The position numbers were made by a program, and so were the translations under genes. From positions 1,922,001-1,986,000 of the forward strand of contig NC_015164.1 of NCBI RefSeq assembly GCF_000190575.1: a stretch of DNA of 64,000 nt, given 5' to 3'. Origin of the DNA: Phocaeicola salanitronis DSM 18170. GTDB taxonomy: Bacteria; Bacteroidota; Bacteroidia; Bacteroidales; Bacteroidaceae. Below the pieces are notes generated by a model that saw nothing but the letters and a program-made list of their open reading frames with translations, had not been told where the DNA came from and did not search any database. Positions 1 to 9,236 of this stretch are shown piece after piece; position 1 is the stretch's first letter; each line of letters opens with the position of its first letter.

Positions 1-498
1 CCTTACGGTTTCCAGATTGTGTGAAATGATATCGGGATACGCATGGATGACAAGCCGGATAAGTTCGGCACGCCCCTGAAAATCCGGAATAAGTGTTTCA
101 AGGGTGGTATCAGGGTTCATTTCCTTAATGCACCGGATGGTCTCTGCCCAATGCGCGGCTCCCAAGTCGGGCAAATCGTCTCTGTCTACCGAGGTTATGA
201 CTGCATGGTCCAGCTTCATCAGACGGATAGACTCCGCTACGTGCAGGGGTTCTTCCGGGTCGAGCGGAAGCGGCTTTCCGCTTTGGGTATTGCAGAACTT
301 GCACGAACGGGTACAGATGGCTCCGCCAATCATGAAGGTAGCAGTTCCTTTTCCCCAACATTCACCCAGATTCGGGCAGCGCCCGCTGGAGCAAATGGTG
401 TGCAGCTTGTGTGTATCTACGATGCGTTTGGTATCGGCATAACGGGCATTGGCACCGATTTGTATCTTGAGCCATTCAGGCTTTCTTACGTGTTCCAT
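1..498 (-). CDS. lipA: Lipoyl synthase, N-terminal part (runs off the window)
   Basis: Radical-SAM enzyme that inserts two sulfur atoms into protein-bound octanoyl groups to make lipoate, in the cytoplasm. The 166 visible residues start MEHVRKPEWLKIQIG. They show the auxiliary-cluster cysteines in CSSGRCPNLGEC and the radical-SAM CxxxCxxC motif as CTRSCKFC, followed by the family stretch with TSVDRDDLPD. The start codon at 496-498 gives the usual LipA N-terminus. The rest of the gene lies beyond the left edge. It is downstream of and co-directional with the dipeptidyl peptidase IV gene, the two being separated by a 114-nt gap holding a palindromic repeat; such DPP4-lipA pairs fit Bacteroidales gene order. 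Confidence 0.95.
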   Translation of the reverse strand, partial: MEHVRKPEWLKIQIGANARYADTKRIVDTHKLHTICSSGRCPNLGECWGKGTATFMIGGAICTRSCKFCNTQSGKPLPLDPEEPLHVAESIRLMKLDHAVITSVDRDDLPDLGAAHWAETIRCIKEMNPDTTLETLIPDFQGRAELIRLVIHAYPDIISHNLETVR

Positions 499-510
499 GG
501 TATATGTTAT

Positions 511-605
511 TTCACCACAGATTACACAGATTAAAAAATATTTTTCTCTGTATTCTCTCTGTGGCAAGTTCTTAATCCTTTTTTATCTGTGTAATCTGTG
601 GTGAA
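511..605. repeat. Long inverted repeat between dpp4 and lipA
   Basis: Two arms of about 23 nt (511-534 and 583-605) are reverse complements with one indel and are built on CACAGATTACACAGAT. Transcribed in either direction they would form a strong hairpin with a loop of roughly 50 nt. It belongs to the dispersed CACAGAG-type palindromes seen elsewhere in this window and could act as a terminator or mRNA stabiliser between the two minus-strand genes; that role is inference. Confidence 0.7.
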
Positions 606-612
606 AATCACA

Positions 613-2814
613 TTACAGGTTTTCAATAAAGAAATTCGCTACGCGGTTCATCAGGTGTGTCCGGGTGTTTCCTCCTGATATGCCGTGGTTGCGGTTGGTA
701 TAGATTTGCATATCAAACTGGATGCCCGCCTGTACCAGCGCCTCGCTGTATTCGGCACAATTCTGATAATGCACGTTATCGTCTGCCGTACCGTGTATCA
801 GAAGCAAGTTTCCGTGAAGCTTCGGTGCCCGGAGAATGGCAGAACCGGCACGGTATCCGTCGCCGTTCTCTTTCGGAGTGCGCATAAAGCGTTCGGTATA
901 TACCGTATCGTAAAAATGCCAGTCGCTGGGAGCGGCTATTGCCACACCAGCCTTGAAGACCTGCGTACCTTCGCTCATTGACATCAATGTCGTATATCCT
1001 CCGTAGCTCCAGCCCCAGATTCCGATACGGTTGGCGTCTACATAAGGCAAGGTGCCGAGATAGCGTGCCGTCTCTACTTGGTCGTGCGATTCCTTTACAC
1101 CGAGGAAAAGATACGTGCATTTCTCGAATGCAGCCCCTCGTCCGCCTGTACCGCGTCCGTCCACGCATACGCTGATGTAACCGTGGTCTGCCATGTAGGC
1201 TTCGAACATGCCTCCGTCGCTAAAGCTTCCGATGCCCCATTCGTCTAACACCTGTTGCGAGCCGGGACCGCTGTACTGGTGCATGATGACCGGATACTTC
1301 TTGTTCGGGTCGAAGCCGGCAGGTTTCATCATCCAGCCGTTCAGCTCTACGCCTTCCGTAGTGCGGAAGGTGAAGAATTCTTTCTGAGGCATATTCAGGG
1401 TGGCGAGCTGCCCCTTCAGCTTGCCATTATCAAGCAAGGTGGTCAGTTCCCGTCCCCGGTTGTCATTGATTGTGATGAGGGTCGGAGTGTCTTTGCTGGA
1501 GTATTTATTGATGTAATAAGTCAAGTTTGTATTGAAAATAGCGGTATTGGTCCCCGTCCGCGTGGAAAGCTTCGTTTTCTTTCCTTTGCGGTCTATTTTG
1601 TAAACGGCACTCCGGAGCGGGCTTTCCTCGTTGCTGGTGTAATAGAACACATCGTTCTTCTGATCCCAGCCCAAGAAATCTTTTACTTCAAACTCGCCTT
1701 TGGTCACCTGGCGCACCAGGTTTCCGCCGATTGTATATAAATAGAGGTGATTGTATCCGTCGCGCTCACTCATCAGCACGATGTTTTCGGGATAGAAACG
1801 GATGTTGCTGTATGCCTGTTCCTTAACGTACTGTTCCGATTCGTCGCGGATGATGCTCTTGCAGATGGCGCTCCGCGGGTTTGCCATGTACACGTTGAAC
1901 CGGTTCTGGTGGCGGTTCAAGGTCATAATGGCAAGTTTCTCAGGGTCTGACGTGAATTTGATGCGGGGAATATAACCGTCCGCATCAAGCGGAAGATCCA
2001 TTTTACGGGTCACATGGCTCTTGATATCAAAAGTATGTACGCTCACTTTCGAGTTCACTTCGCCGGCTTTGGGGTATTTATACGTATAAGCGCCGGGATA
2101 TGTGGCATACTCCGTGCGTTCGGGTGCCATGCCTTTGTACCACGGGAAGCTGAACATCGGCACTTGGCTTTCATCAAAGCGGATGTAAGCAATCATCTTG
2201 CTATCGGCACTGAAGTCGAAAGCACGGTTAAAGCCGAACTCTTCCTCGTATACCCAATCGGGAATACCGTTTAATACCTTATTATATTCTCCGTCCTTTG
2301 TCACTTGCGACTCGCTATTGCCGAAGAGCAATTTGACAAGGAAGATGTTATTGTCGCGTACAAAAGCGATTTGGAATCCGTCGGGCGAGAAGAGCGGCAC
2401 TTGTTGCGGCCCGTTCTTCGAAAGCGGTTCTATGGTATTGTTCCTTATATTATAAATGTAATATTCTGCCGTGAACGAACGGCGGTAGATAGGCTTTGTC
2501 TCGGTCTGGATGAGAATCAGCTTTTCATCGGGCGACATGATGTAATCATCAAACGACTTGATGGGGCAATCGCGCGCGGTTTCCACATCGAATATGCTTT
2601 CCACTTCTTTTCCGGTTTTAAACGAATACTTCACAATCCGTTTCCGGTCGGCACTGATTTGTGTGTAATGCTCACCGTCCAGCATCGGCTTGATGCCATA
2701 AATGTTTTGGGGGCGGTATGTTCCGTCAGCCACGTCTTGCAGCGTTACCTTCTGCTGTGCGAATGCACATACGAACGCCACGAGCAGGCAGCTTAAAGTG
2801 ATAAGTTTTTTCAT
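613..2814 (-). CDS. Dipeptidyl peptidase IV (S9B family)
   Basis: Exported serine exopeptidase that removes X-Pro or X-Ala dipeptides from peptide N-termini, probably in the periplasm. Counting from MKKLITLSCLLVAFVCAFAQ (a signal peptide ending AQ), the protein has 733 residues: a seven- to eight-bladed beta-propeller of about 480 residues, then an alpha/beta hydrolase domain. The catalytic triad is visible as Ser603 in GWSYGG, Asp678 in GTADDNVH and His710 in NRNHGISGG. Spacing from Asp to His matches human DPP4 exactly. The substrate-binding EE pair is seen in WVYEEEFG. A frame extension 24 codons upstream is possible, but the start at 2814 is preferred because it gives a clean signal peptide and lies 30 nt below a promoter box. 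Confidence 0.95.
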   Translation of the reverse strand: MKKLITLSCLLVAFVCAFAQQKVTLQDVADGTYRPQNIYGIKPMLDGEHYTQISADRKRIVKYSFKTGKEVESIFDVETARDCPIKSFDDYIMSPDEKLILIQTETKPIYRRSFTAEYYIYNIRNNTIEPLSKNGPQQVPLFSPDGFQIAFVRDNNIFLVKLLFGNSESQVTKDGEYNKVLNGIPDWVYEEEFGFNRAFDFSADSKMIAYIRFDESQVPMFSFPWYKGMAPERTEYATYPGAYTYKYPKAGEVNSKVSVHTFDIKSHVTRKMDLPLDADGYIPRIKFTSDPEKLAIMTLNRHQNRFNVYMANPRSAICKSIIRDESEQYVKEQAYSNIRFYPENIVLMSERDGYNHLYLYTIGGNLVRQVTKGEFEVKDFLGWDQKNDVFYYTSNEESPLRSAVYKIDRKGKKTKLSTRTGTNTAIFNTNLTYYINKYSSKDTPTLITINDNRGRELTTLLDNGKLKGQLATLNMPQKEFFTFRTTEGVELNGWMMKPAGFDPNKKYPVIMHQYSGPGSQQVLDEWGIGSFSDGGMFEAYMADHGYISVCVDGRGTGGRGAAFEKCTYLFLGVKESHDQVETARYLGTLPYVDANRIGIWGWSYGGYTTLMSMSEGTQVFKAGVAIAAPSDWHFYDTVYTERFMRTPKENGDGYRAGSAILRAPKLHGNLLLIHGTADDNVHYQNCAEYSEALVQAGIQFDMQIYTNRNHGISGGNTRTHLMNRVANFFIENL

Positions 2815-2843
2815 TTTCGTGACAATTAAAATTCTAATCGGGG

Positions 2844-2874
2844 CAAAGGTATAAAAAATGCGGGAATATTGAAA
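2844..2874 (-). promoter_or_regulatory. Bacteroidetes-type promoter for dpp4
   Basis: On the minus strand the -7 box TACCTTTG (2844-2851) matches TAnnTTTG, and TTTC (2871-2874) stands 19 nt upstream as a near-consensus -33 element. It lies 30 nt above the preferred dpp4 start. Confidence 0.65.
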
Positions 2875-2975
2875 TTCGCCCGACATTGATTTTATGCAGT
2901 CATTGCGGAAATGTCCTTTCCTAGTATTTGTTTTTCTACCGCAAAATAACTACTTTTGCAAAAGACCAATCTTAA

Positions 2976-3167
2976 AAAGCTGTTTTGAATTTCTCTAAAA
3001 AGTTTTTCTTGGCTTGATGTATCCGTTTTCGTGTGCGCTTTGGGCGATTTTTTGGTCCTTTTCGCTCCTGTTCTTCGTCAGATAGCCCGCTATCTTCCTC
3101 ATCACAGAAGCGGAAATGCCTCAAAAACTCATCCCAAATCATCGCACGATAAATTCAAAACAGCTTC
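2976..3167. mobile_element. MITE-like 192-bp element, copy 1
   Basis: One of five copies of exactly 192 bp, with 17-bp terminal inverted repeats GAAGCTGTTTTGAATTT (first base changed to A here), flanked on both sides by TAA. Read on the minus strand it carries the same short open frame as the other copies (MIWDEFLRHFR...), without a recognisable domain. No transposase is encoded, so mobilisation in trans is inferred. TNA target duplications are typical of some IS5-family (IS1031-like) elements, which is a possible parent group. Confidence 0.75.
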
Positions 3168-3191
3168 TAAGAGCCATGCCTGAATTTATAC

Positions 3192-3563
3192 CCTCCTTTA
3201 CCTGATTTTGAACGTTGGATTTATGTACTGAAGAATATGGAAACATTACAAAGATTACCTTTTAAAGCACGCAAGGCGGTATTTGAAAGGCTGGAACAAA
3301 TCGGAAACCTCGCCTCTCTGACATTGGAAGAACGGATGAAATATGATGCAAGCATAAACACCTACCGTACGCTACTTGCTGTGGAGGAATATGAGATAGA
3401 ACAAAGAAAAAAAGAAAGAGAAGAAGGCAGAGAAGAAGGCAGAGAAGAAGGCAGAAAGGAAGAAAAAGAAGAAATGGTCAGAAACCTTAAACAACTTGGA
3501 GTCTCAACAGACATCATCGCTAAAGCTACCGGACTTCCCCCTGAAGAAATAGAAAAGGCTTGA
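3192..3563 (+). pseudogene. C-terminal remnant of an Rpn/PD-(D/E)XK family nuclease
   Basis: The frame reads LPDFERWIYVLKNMETLQRL and continues to EEIEKA. It corresponds to the C-terminal third of the Rpn family (recombination-promoting nuclease, formerly called PD-(D/E)XK transposase), including the typical Lys/Glu/Gly-rich coiled segment with repeated REEGREEG before a short helical tail. The nuclease core is absent, since the sequence becomes unrelated just upstream of DFERW. An internal ATG at 3237 could still give a 108-residue peptide. A middle fragment of the same family lies at 10.6 kb and shares the DFERWIYVL junction. Confidence 0.7.
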
Positions 3564-3685
3564 AACATCAGGCAAAAGCATGAACGCATGACAACCAGTT
3601 TCAAAATTTTCATTATTTGAGGTCGATACTTCACTATTTAAGAAAAAATGAAAGTCCATTCCTTACGGCGTATCGTTTTATTGGC

Positions 3686-3693
3686 TAATTTTG
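3686..3693 (+). promoter_or_regulatory. Promoter -7 box for the PLD/cardiolipin synthase-like gene
   Basis: TAATTTTG fits TAnnTTTG and lies 19 nt before the start codon at 3713. A weak TTAC stands 19 nt upstream in the -33 position. The implied leader is very short. Confidence 0.5.
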
Positions 3694-3712
3694 TTGCCTA
3701 AACTAAATTAGC

Positions 3713-4981
3713 ATGAAGAAACGATATCATATCCCTTTTAGCTGTTTGCTTTTCGCTTTATTGTCCTTGTGCACGGGATATGCCCAAGAATCAAAATGGC
3801 TTCCTTCTGATTCCGTATTCGCGCGTTATCTGCAAAACGAAAACTACCGGATTATCAATAATAACGAACTGACGCTTTTACCCAGCGGACGGGAAAAGTT
3901 CAACCATCTTTTTGAGGAGGTCAGAAAAGCAAAACACCACATACACCTGGAATATTTCAATTTCCGGAATGATTCGATAGCGAATGCGTTATTCGACTTG
4001 CTTGCCGGGAAAGTAAACGAAGGCGTAGAAGTGCGCGCGATGTTCGACGCTTTTGGGAATATGTCAAACAACCGTCCTTTACGGAAAAGGCATGTACGCG
4101 ATTTGCGGAAAGAAGGAATCGAAATGGTCACGTTCGACCCTATCACCTTCCCTTACGTGAACCATGTAGCCAGCCGGGACCATCAGAAAATAGTGGTTAT
4201 CGACGGGAAAACAAGTTATACCGGAGGAATGAACATTGCCGATTATTATATCAACGGGCTTCCTAAAATCGGGCCTTGGCGCGACATGCACCTGTGCATT
4301 AAGGGGCCTGCTACCGAAGAACTACAAAATGCGTTCCTTACGATGTGGAAGAAGGAAACGGGAGAAGAACTCAAAGGAAAGACCTATTTCCCGTATGGAA
4401 AAGATTCGTTAGAAGCCCTTCCGGTTCATTCCGGAGGGCAGGTAGCGATTGTGCAACGTGTTCCTAAAACCCGTCCGGAAGCCGTACGCCATGCGTATAT
4501 CGCAGCCATTGATGCAGCCGAGCATAAAATACAGATTATCAACCCTTATTTTGTGCCTACGGTAAGCATACGCCGGGCTATTGAACGTGCATTAAAGAGA
4601 GGAGTGAAAGTGGAGATTATGATTCCGGGTAAGTCGGATATTTCGTTCACGCCCGATGCCGGTTTTTATTTCGCCAATAAATTACGCAAAAAGGGAGCGC
4701 GCATCTATATTTACAATGGAGGATTCCATCACTCGAAAGTGATGATGGTAGACGACCGGTTTTGTACGGTTGGAAGTACAAACCTGAATAGCCGGAGCCT
4801 TCGCTACGATTATGAAATCAATGCCTTTCTTTTCGACCTGCCGATTACCGACCAGTTGAGCCGCATCTTTGCTCAGGACAAACGGAACAGTACGGTAATG
4901 ACCCGTGACGTATACCGCGACCGTACGCCTTGGAAACGTTTCGTCGGCTGGTTTGCCCACCTCCTGACTCCGGTACTATAA
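3713..4981 (+). CDS. Exported phospholipase D/cardiolipin synthase-like protein
   Basis: PLD-superfamily protein of 422 residues with two HKD motifs: H157-K159-D164 (HQKIVVID, followed by GGMNI) and H340-K342-D347 (HSKVMMVD, followed by GSTNLNSRS). The paired motifs and spacing are those of bacterial ClsA/ClsB cardiolipin synthases, which join two phosphatidylglycerols into cardiolipin. Unlike ClsA, the N-terminus is not a pair of membrane helices but a cleavable-looking signal peptide (MKKRYHIPFSCLLFALLS...GYAQ), so the enzyme is predicted in the periplasm or on the outer face of the inner membrane. It stands alone between a decayed gene and the efflux operon. A secreted phospholipase D is the alternative. 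Confidence 0.85.
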   Translation: MKKRYHIPFSCLLFALLSLCTGYAQESKWLPSDSVFARYLQNENYRIINNNELTLLPSGREKFNHLFEEVRKAKHHIHLEYFNFRNDSIANALFDLLAGKVNEGVEVRAMFDAFGNMSNNRPLRKRHVRDLRKEGIEMVTFDPITFPYVNHVASRDHQKIVVIDGKTSYTGGMNIADYYINGLPKIGPWRDMHLCIKGPATEELQNAFLTMWKKETGEELKGKTYFPYGKDSLEALPVHSGGQVAIVQRVPKTRPEAVRHAYIAAIDAAEHKIQIINPYFVPTVSIRRAIERALKRGVKVEIMIPGKSDISFTPDAGFYFANKLRKKGARIYIYNGGFHHSKVMMVDDRFCTVGSTNLNSRSLRYDYEINAFLFDLPITDQLSRIFAQDKRNSTVMTRDVYRDRTPWKRFVGWFAHLLTPVL

Positions 4982-5057
4982 GAAGCCTACCCCCAGGAAA
5001 TGTATTTCTCATGTGTGAATATTCTCTAAAACGATAGGGAGTATTTAAACGTTTTCT

Positions 5058-5065
5058 TACTTTTG
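5058..5065 (+). promoter_or_regulatory. Promoter -7 box of the RND efflux operon
   Basis: TACTTTTG matches TAnnTTTG, 46 nt before the adaptor start at 5112. No clear -33 TTTG is seen 19-21 nt upstream. Confidence 0.5.
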
Positions 5066-5111
5066 TCATCACATAAGCATTAGTAGAAACCAAAATTAAC
5101 ATGAAAGGCAC

Positions 5112-6188
5112 ATGAACAAATGGATTAAATGGGGGATTATCGTGGCGATAATAGCCGGATTGACCGGATTGGGCATTTATTCGTTTACACCGCGAGAGAA
5201 TACCGAACTCAATGAGGCGGACAGGAAAATGCCTGCCGAGAAAAAGCAACTCTTGAACGTGAACGCACAAGTAGTACGCCCGCACGTCCTGACCGATAAA
5301 CTATTCGTAAGCGGCAAGCTTATACCCGATGAGGAAGTGGACCTCTCGTTCGAAACATCAGGAAAAATCGTTGACATCAATTTTCAGGAAGGGACAATGG
5401 TGAGCCAGGGGCAATTGCTTGCCAAGGTAAACGACAGCCAGCTTCAGGCACAGTTGCAAAGACTGGAAGCGCAGATGCCTCTTGCCGAAGACCGCGTGTT
5501 CCGCCAGAACGCCTTGCTCCAGCGTGATGCTGTAAGTAAGGAGGCTTACGAACAGGTGAAAACCGAGCTTGCCACCCTTCATGCCGATATTGAAAACGTA
5601 CGTGCCACGATTGACATGACCGAGCTTCGTGCTCCTTTTGATGGAGTGATAGGCTTGCGGCAGGTCAGTATGGGTGCCTACGCTTCGCCTACAACCGTCA
5701 TTGCCAAACTTACCAAGATAAAACCGATTAAGGTGGAATTTGCCGTCCCCGAACGTTATGCACGTAAGATACGGAAAGGTACGAAGCTATCATTTAAGGT
5801 AGAGGGGCATCTGGATGCGTTCGAAGCGGAAGTGTATGCCCTGGAGTCGAGCATTGACCCCGAGACGCATGCCCTGACCGTACGTGCGATTTACCCGAAT
5901 ACCCGTGCCGAACTGCTTCCCGGACGCTATGCCGATGTCGAATTGCGCCAAGGCGAGATACAGGATGCCATCGCCATCCCTTCCGAAGCCATCGTGCCCG
6001 AAATGGGGCAGAACAAGGTCTTCGTATACCGCTCAGGAATCGCCATGCCTGTCGATGTGGAGATAGGCATCCGAACCGAATCCGAAGTGCAGATACTCCG
6101 TGGGTTAGCGGCTGGAGATACCATCCTGACTTCCGGAACCTTGCAGCTCCGCACGGGAATGCCTGTAAAATTGGATAATATCAACTAA
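5112..6188 (+). CDS. RND efflux periplasmic adaptor (membrane fusion protein)
   Basis: AcrA/MexA-type adaptor of 358 residues that links the inner-membrane pump to the outer-membrane channel. An N-terminal membrane anchor (WGIIVAIIAGLTGLGIYSF, residues 5-23) is followed by a split lipoyl/barrel-sandwich domain (around GKIVDINFQEGTMVSQGQLL and LRAPFDGVIGLRQVSMG), a helical hairpin, a beta-barrel and a membrane-proximal domain ending LRTGMPVKL. No lipobox cysteine is present. It is first in a three-gene operon, 15 nt before the pump gene. Substrate cannot be read from the sequence. Confidence 0.93.
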   Translation: MNKWIKWGIIVAIIAGLTGLGIYSFTPRENTELNEADRKMPAEKKQLLNVNAQVVRPHVLTDKLFVSGKLIPDEEVDLSFETSGKIVDINFQEGTMVSQGQLLAKVNDSQLQAQLQRLEAQMPLAEDRVFRQNALLQRDAVSKEAYEQVKTELATLHADIENVRATIDMTELRAPFDGVIGLRQVSMGAYASPTTVIAKLTKIKPIKVEFAVPERYARKIRKGTKLSFKVEGHLDAFEAEVYALESSIDPETHALTVRAIYPNTRAELLPGRYADVELRQGEIQDAIAIPSEAIVPEMGQNKVFVYRSGIAMPVDVEIGIRTESEVQILRGLAAGDTILTSGTLQLRTGMPVKLDNIN

Positions 6189-6203
6189 AACCGTGCCTGC
6201 CTT

Positions 6204-9200
6204 ATGAATATTTCCGAACTCAGTATCCGCAGGCCGGTGCTTGCCACCGTGCTCACCATCATTATCTTGCTTTTCGGATTGATAGGCTATACGACCTTGG
6301 GTGTACGCGAATACCCCTCGGTGGACAATCCCATCATATCCGTAACGTGCAGTTATTCGGGAGCCAATGCCGATGTCATCGAGAACCAGATAACCGAGCC
6401 TTTGGAACAGAACATCAACGGTATCCCCGGCATCCGTTCGCTTTCCAGTGTGAGCCAGACGGGTCAGAGCCGCATCACCGTGGAATTTGAATTATCGGTC
6501 GATTTGGAAACGGCGGCAAACGATGTACGCGACAAGGTTTCGCGTGCCCAACGTTACTTGCCTCGCGATTGCGATCCGCCTACGGTATCGAAAGCCGATG
6601 CCGATGCCAGCCCCATTCTGATGGTGGCTATCCAGAGCAATAACCGTTCGCTTTTAGAATTGAGCGAGATAGCCGACCTGACCGTAAAAGAGCAGCTTCA
6701 GACCATATCCGATGTGAGCAGCGTGTCGATATGGGGTGAAAAACGCTATTCGATGCGCTTGTGGCTCGACCCCGTAAAGATGGCGGGCTATGGTGTGACT
6801 CCAGTTGACGTGAAGAATGCGATGGACAACGAGAACGTAGAACTTCCCTCGGGAAGCATCGAAGGAAATACCGTAGAACTGACCTTGCGCACCATGGGAC
6901 AAATGCATACCGCCGATGAGTTCAACAATGTCGTAATTAAGGAGGTAGGCGGACAAGTCATCCGACTGAGCGATATCGGGTATGCCGAACTGGGTGCTGC
7001 CGACATAAAGAGTTACATGAAGATGAACGGTGTGCCGATGGTGGGCGTGGTGGTCATCCCTCAACCCGGAGCCAACCATATCGAGATAGCCGATGCCGTG
7101 TACGAACGTATGAAGCAGATGGAAAAAGACCTTCCCGACGATGTGTCTTACACGTATGGATTCGACAATACCCGCTTTATCCGTGCCTCCATTGCCGAAG
7201 TGGAGAGTACCGTTTACGAGGCTTTCTTCTTGGTTATCGTCATCATCTTCCTGTTCTTGCGCGACTGGCGCGTCACGCTGATACCGATTATCGTGATTCC
7301 GGTCTCGCTCATCGGTGCCTTCTTTATCATGTACGTGGCGGGTTTCTCCATCAATGTATTGACCATGCTGGCAGTGGTGCTTTCGGTAGGACTGGTGGTA
7401 GACGATGCCATCGTAATGACCGAAAACATCTACATCCGTATCGAACGGGGTATGGAGCCTTTTGAGGCAGGCATCGAGGGGGCAAAAGAAATCTTCTTTG
7501 CCGTAGTGTCTACCACCATCACGCTGGTAGCGGTGTTCCTCCCCATTGTGTTCATGGAAGGTACCAGCGGCAGGCTGTTCCGCGAGTTCAGTTTTGTGGT
7601 GGCTGGTTCGGTGCTCATCTCTGCCTTTGCCGCCCTCACTTTTACGCCGATGCTTGCCACCAAACTCTTGAAGAAACGCAAAAGACAAAGCTGGTTCTAC
7701 CGCAAGACCGAACCATTCTTCGAAGGCATGAACTACTGGTATGCCCGTGGGTTGAGCGCATTCTTGAAGCGTAGGTATTGGGCTATTATTTTCACTGCAG
7801 TCACATTGGTGCTTATCGGTGTGCTTTGGACGCATATCCCGGCAGAAATGGCACCTCTGGAAGACCGTTCGAAAATCACCATCAACACCCGTGGCGCCGA
7901 GGGGGCGAGCTACGAATATATCCGAGACTATACTGAAGACATCAACCTGCTGGTGGATTCCCTCATACCCGATGCCGAGGCGGTCACAGCCCGGGTATCG
8001 AGCGGAAGCGGAAACATCCAGATTACGTTGAAGGATATCAACGAACGCGACTACAGCCAAATGGAGGTGGCGGAGCAGCTTTCGCAAGCCATCAAGACCA
8101 AGACCAAGGCACGCGCCTTTGTCCAGCAGCAGTCTTCTTTCGGCGGACGGCGGAGCAGCATGCCCGTGCAATACGTGCTTCAGGCGGTAAGCATCGACAA
8201 GCTGGAAAAAGTATTGCCCGCTTTCTTAAAAAAGGTGTATGATAACCCGACTTTCCAGATGGCGGATGTCGACCTGAAGTTCAGCAGCCCCGAAATGCAG
8301 GTCAACATCAACCGCGACAAGGCAGGAACGATGGGGGTAAGCGTGCGCGATATTGCCGAAACCCTCCAGTACGGATTGAGCGGCCAGCGCATGGGGTATT
8401 TCTACATGAACGGCAAGCAATACGAGATATTGGGGCAAATCAACCGCCAGCAGCGCAACCAGCCTGCCAATATCCGCTCCATCTATATCCGGAGCGATAA
8501 AGGCGAAATGATTCAGCTGGACAATCTCGTGGAATTTGTCGAGTCAATCACCCCGCCCAAACTTTATCACTACAACCGTTTTATCTCCGCTACGGTATCG
8601 GCGGGTCTTGCCGAAGGAAAGACCATCGGCCAGGGATTGGACGAGATGGATAAGATAGCCGCCGAAACCTTGGATGAAACCTTCCGTACGGCACTTTCGG
8701 GCGACTCAAAAGACTATCGGGAAAGCTCATCAAGCCTGATGTTTGCCTTTATCCTGGCGTTGGCGTTGATTTACCTCATCCTCGCGGCGCAGTTCGAAAG
8801 CTTTAAAGACCCGCTCATCATCATGCTCACCGTGCCCCTTGCCATTGCCGGCGCATTGATATTCATGTATTTCGGGGATATCACCATGAACATCTTCAGC
8901 CAGATTGGCATCATCATGCTCATCGGACTGGTGGCGAAGAACGGCATTCTGATTGTGGAGTTTGCCAACCAGAAGCAAGAAGCAGGCGAGGACAAGATGC
9001 AAGCCATCCGCGATGCTGCCCTCCAGCGCCTGCGCCCCATCCTGATGACCAGTGTGGCTACGGTATTGGGACTTATTCCTTTGGCGTTTGCCACGGGCGA
9101 AGGTGCCAACCAGCGCATTGCTATGGGAACGGCAGTAGTGGGGGGTATGCTGGTATCGACATTCCTCACCATGTTCATCGTGCCCGCCATTTATTCGTAC

Positions 9201-9236
9201 ATATCCACTAACCGAAACAAAACCAAGAACGTATGA
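6204..9236 (+). CDS. RND efflux pump, inner-membrane transporter (AcrB family)
   Basis: Proton-driven hydrophobe/amphiphile efflux pump of 1010 residues, near the usual family length. It has the duplicated layout: first membrane helix at the N-terminus (ATVLTIIILLFGLIGY), large periplasmic loop, six-helix bundle, second loop, second bundle. The proton-relay residues are conserved: the Asp pair D400-D401 in VGLVVDDAIV (helix 4) and Lys912 in GLVAKNGILIVEF (helix 10). The R-P-I-L-M-T loop near the C-terminus is also typical. Its last four bases (ATGA) overlap the start of the outer-membrane channel gene, so the two are translationally coupled. Confidence 0.95.
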   Translation: MNISELSIRRPVLATVLTIIILLFGLIGYTTLGVREYPSVDNPIISVTCSYSGANADVIENQITEPLEQNINGIPGIRSLSSVSQTGQSRITVEFELSVDLETAANDVRDKVSRAQRYLPRDCDPPTVSKADADASPILMVAIQSNNRSLLELSEIADLTVKEQLQTISDVSSVSIWGEKRYSMRLWLDPVKMAGYGVTPVDVKNAMDNENVELPSGSIEGNTVELTLRTMGQMHTADEFNNVVIKEVGGQVIRLSDIGYAELGAADIKSYMKMNGVPMVGVVVIPQPGANHIEIADAVYERMKQMEKDLPDDVSYTYGFDNTRFIRASIAEVESTVYEAFFLVIVIIFLFLRDWRVTLIPIIVIPVSLIGAFFIMYVAGFSINVLTMLAVVLSVGLVVDDAIVMTENIYIRIERGMEPFEAGIEGAKEIFFAVVSTTITLVAVFLPIVFMEGTSGRLFREFSFVVAGSVLISAFAALTFTPMLATKLLKKRKRQSWFYRKTEPFFEGMNYWYARGLSAFLKRRYWAIIFTAVTLVLIGVLWTHIPAEMAPLEDRSKITINTRGAEGASYEYIRDYTEDINLLVDSLIPDAEAVTARVSSGSGNIQITLKDINERDYSQMEVAEQLSQAIKTKTKARAFVQQQSSFGGRRSSMPVQYVLQAVSIDKLEKVLPAFLKKVYDNPTFQMADVDLKFSSPEMQVNINRDKAGTMGVSVRDIAETLQYGLSGQRMGYFYMNGKQYEILGQINRQQRNQPANIRSIYIRSDKGEMIQLDNLVEFVESITPPKLYHYNRFISATVSAGLAEGKTIGQGLDEMDKIAAETLDETFRTALSGDSKDYRESSSSLMFAFILALALIYLILAAQFESFKDPLIIMLTVPLAIAGALIFMYFGDITMNIFSQIGIIMLIGLVAKNGILIVEFANQKQEAGEDKMQAIRDAALQRLRPILMTSVATVLGLIPLAFATGEGANQRIAMGTAVVGGMLVSTFLTMFIVPAIYSYISTNRNKTKNV

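Noticed and set aside
6654-8171. 505-codon open frame opposite the RND pump gene
   Set aside because: It is antisense to a clear AcrB-family gene, rich in His/Asp/Arg from reversed codons, and has no recognisable domain.
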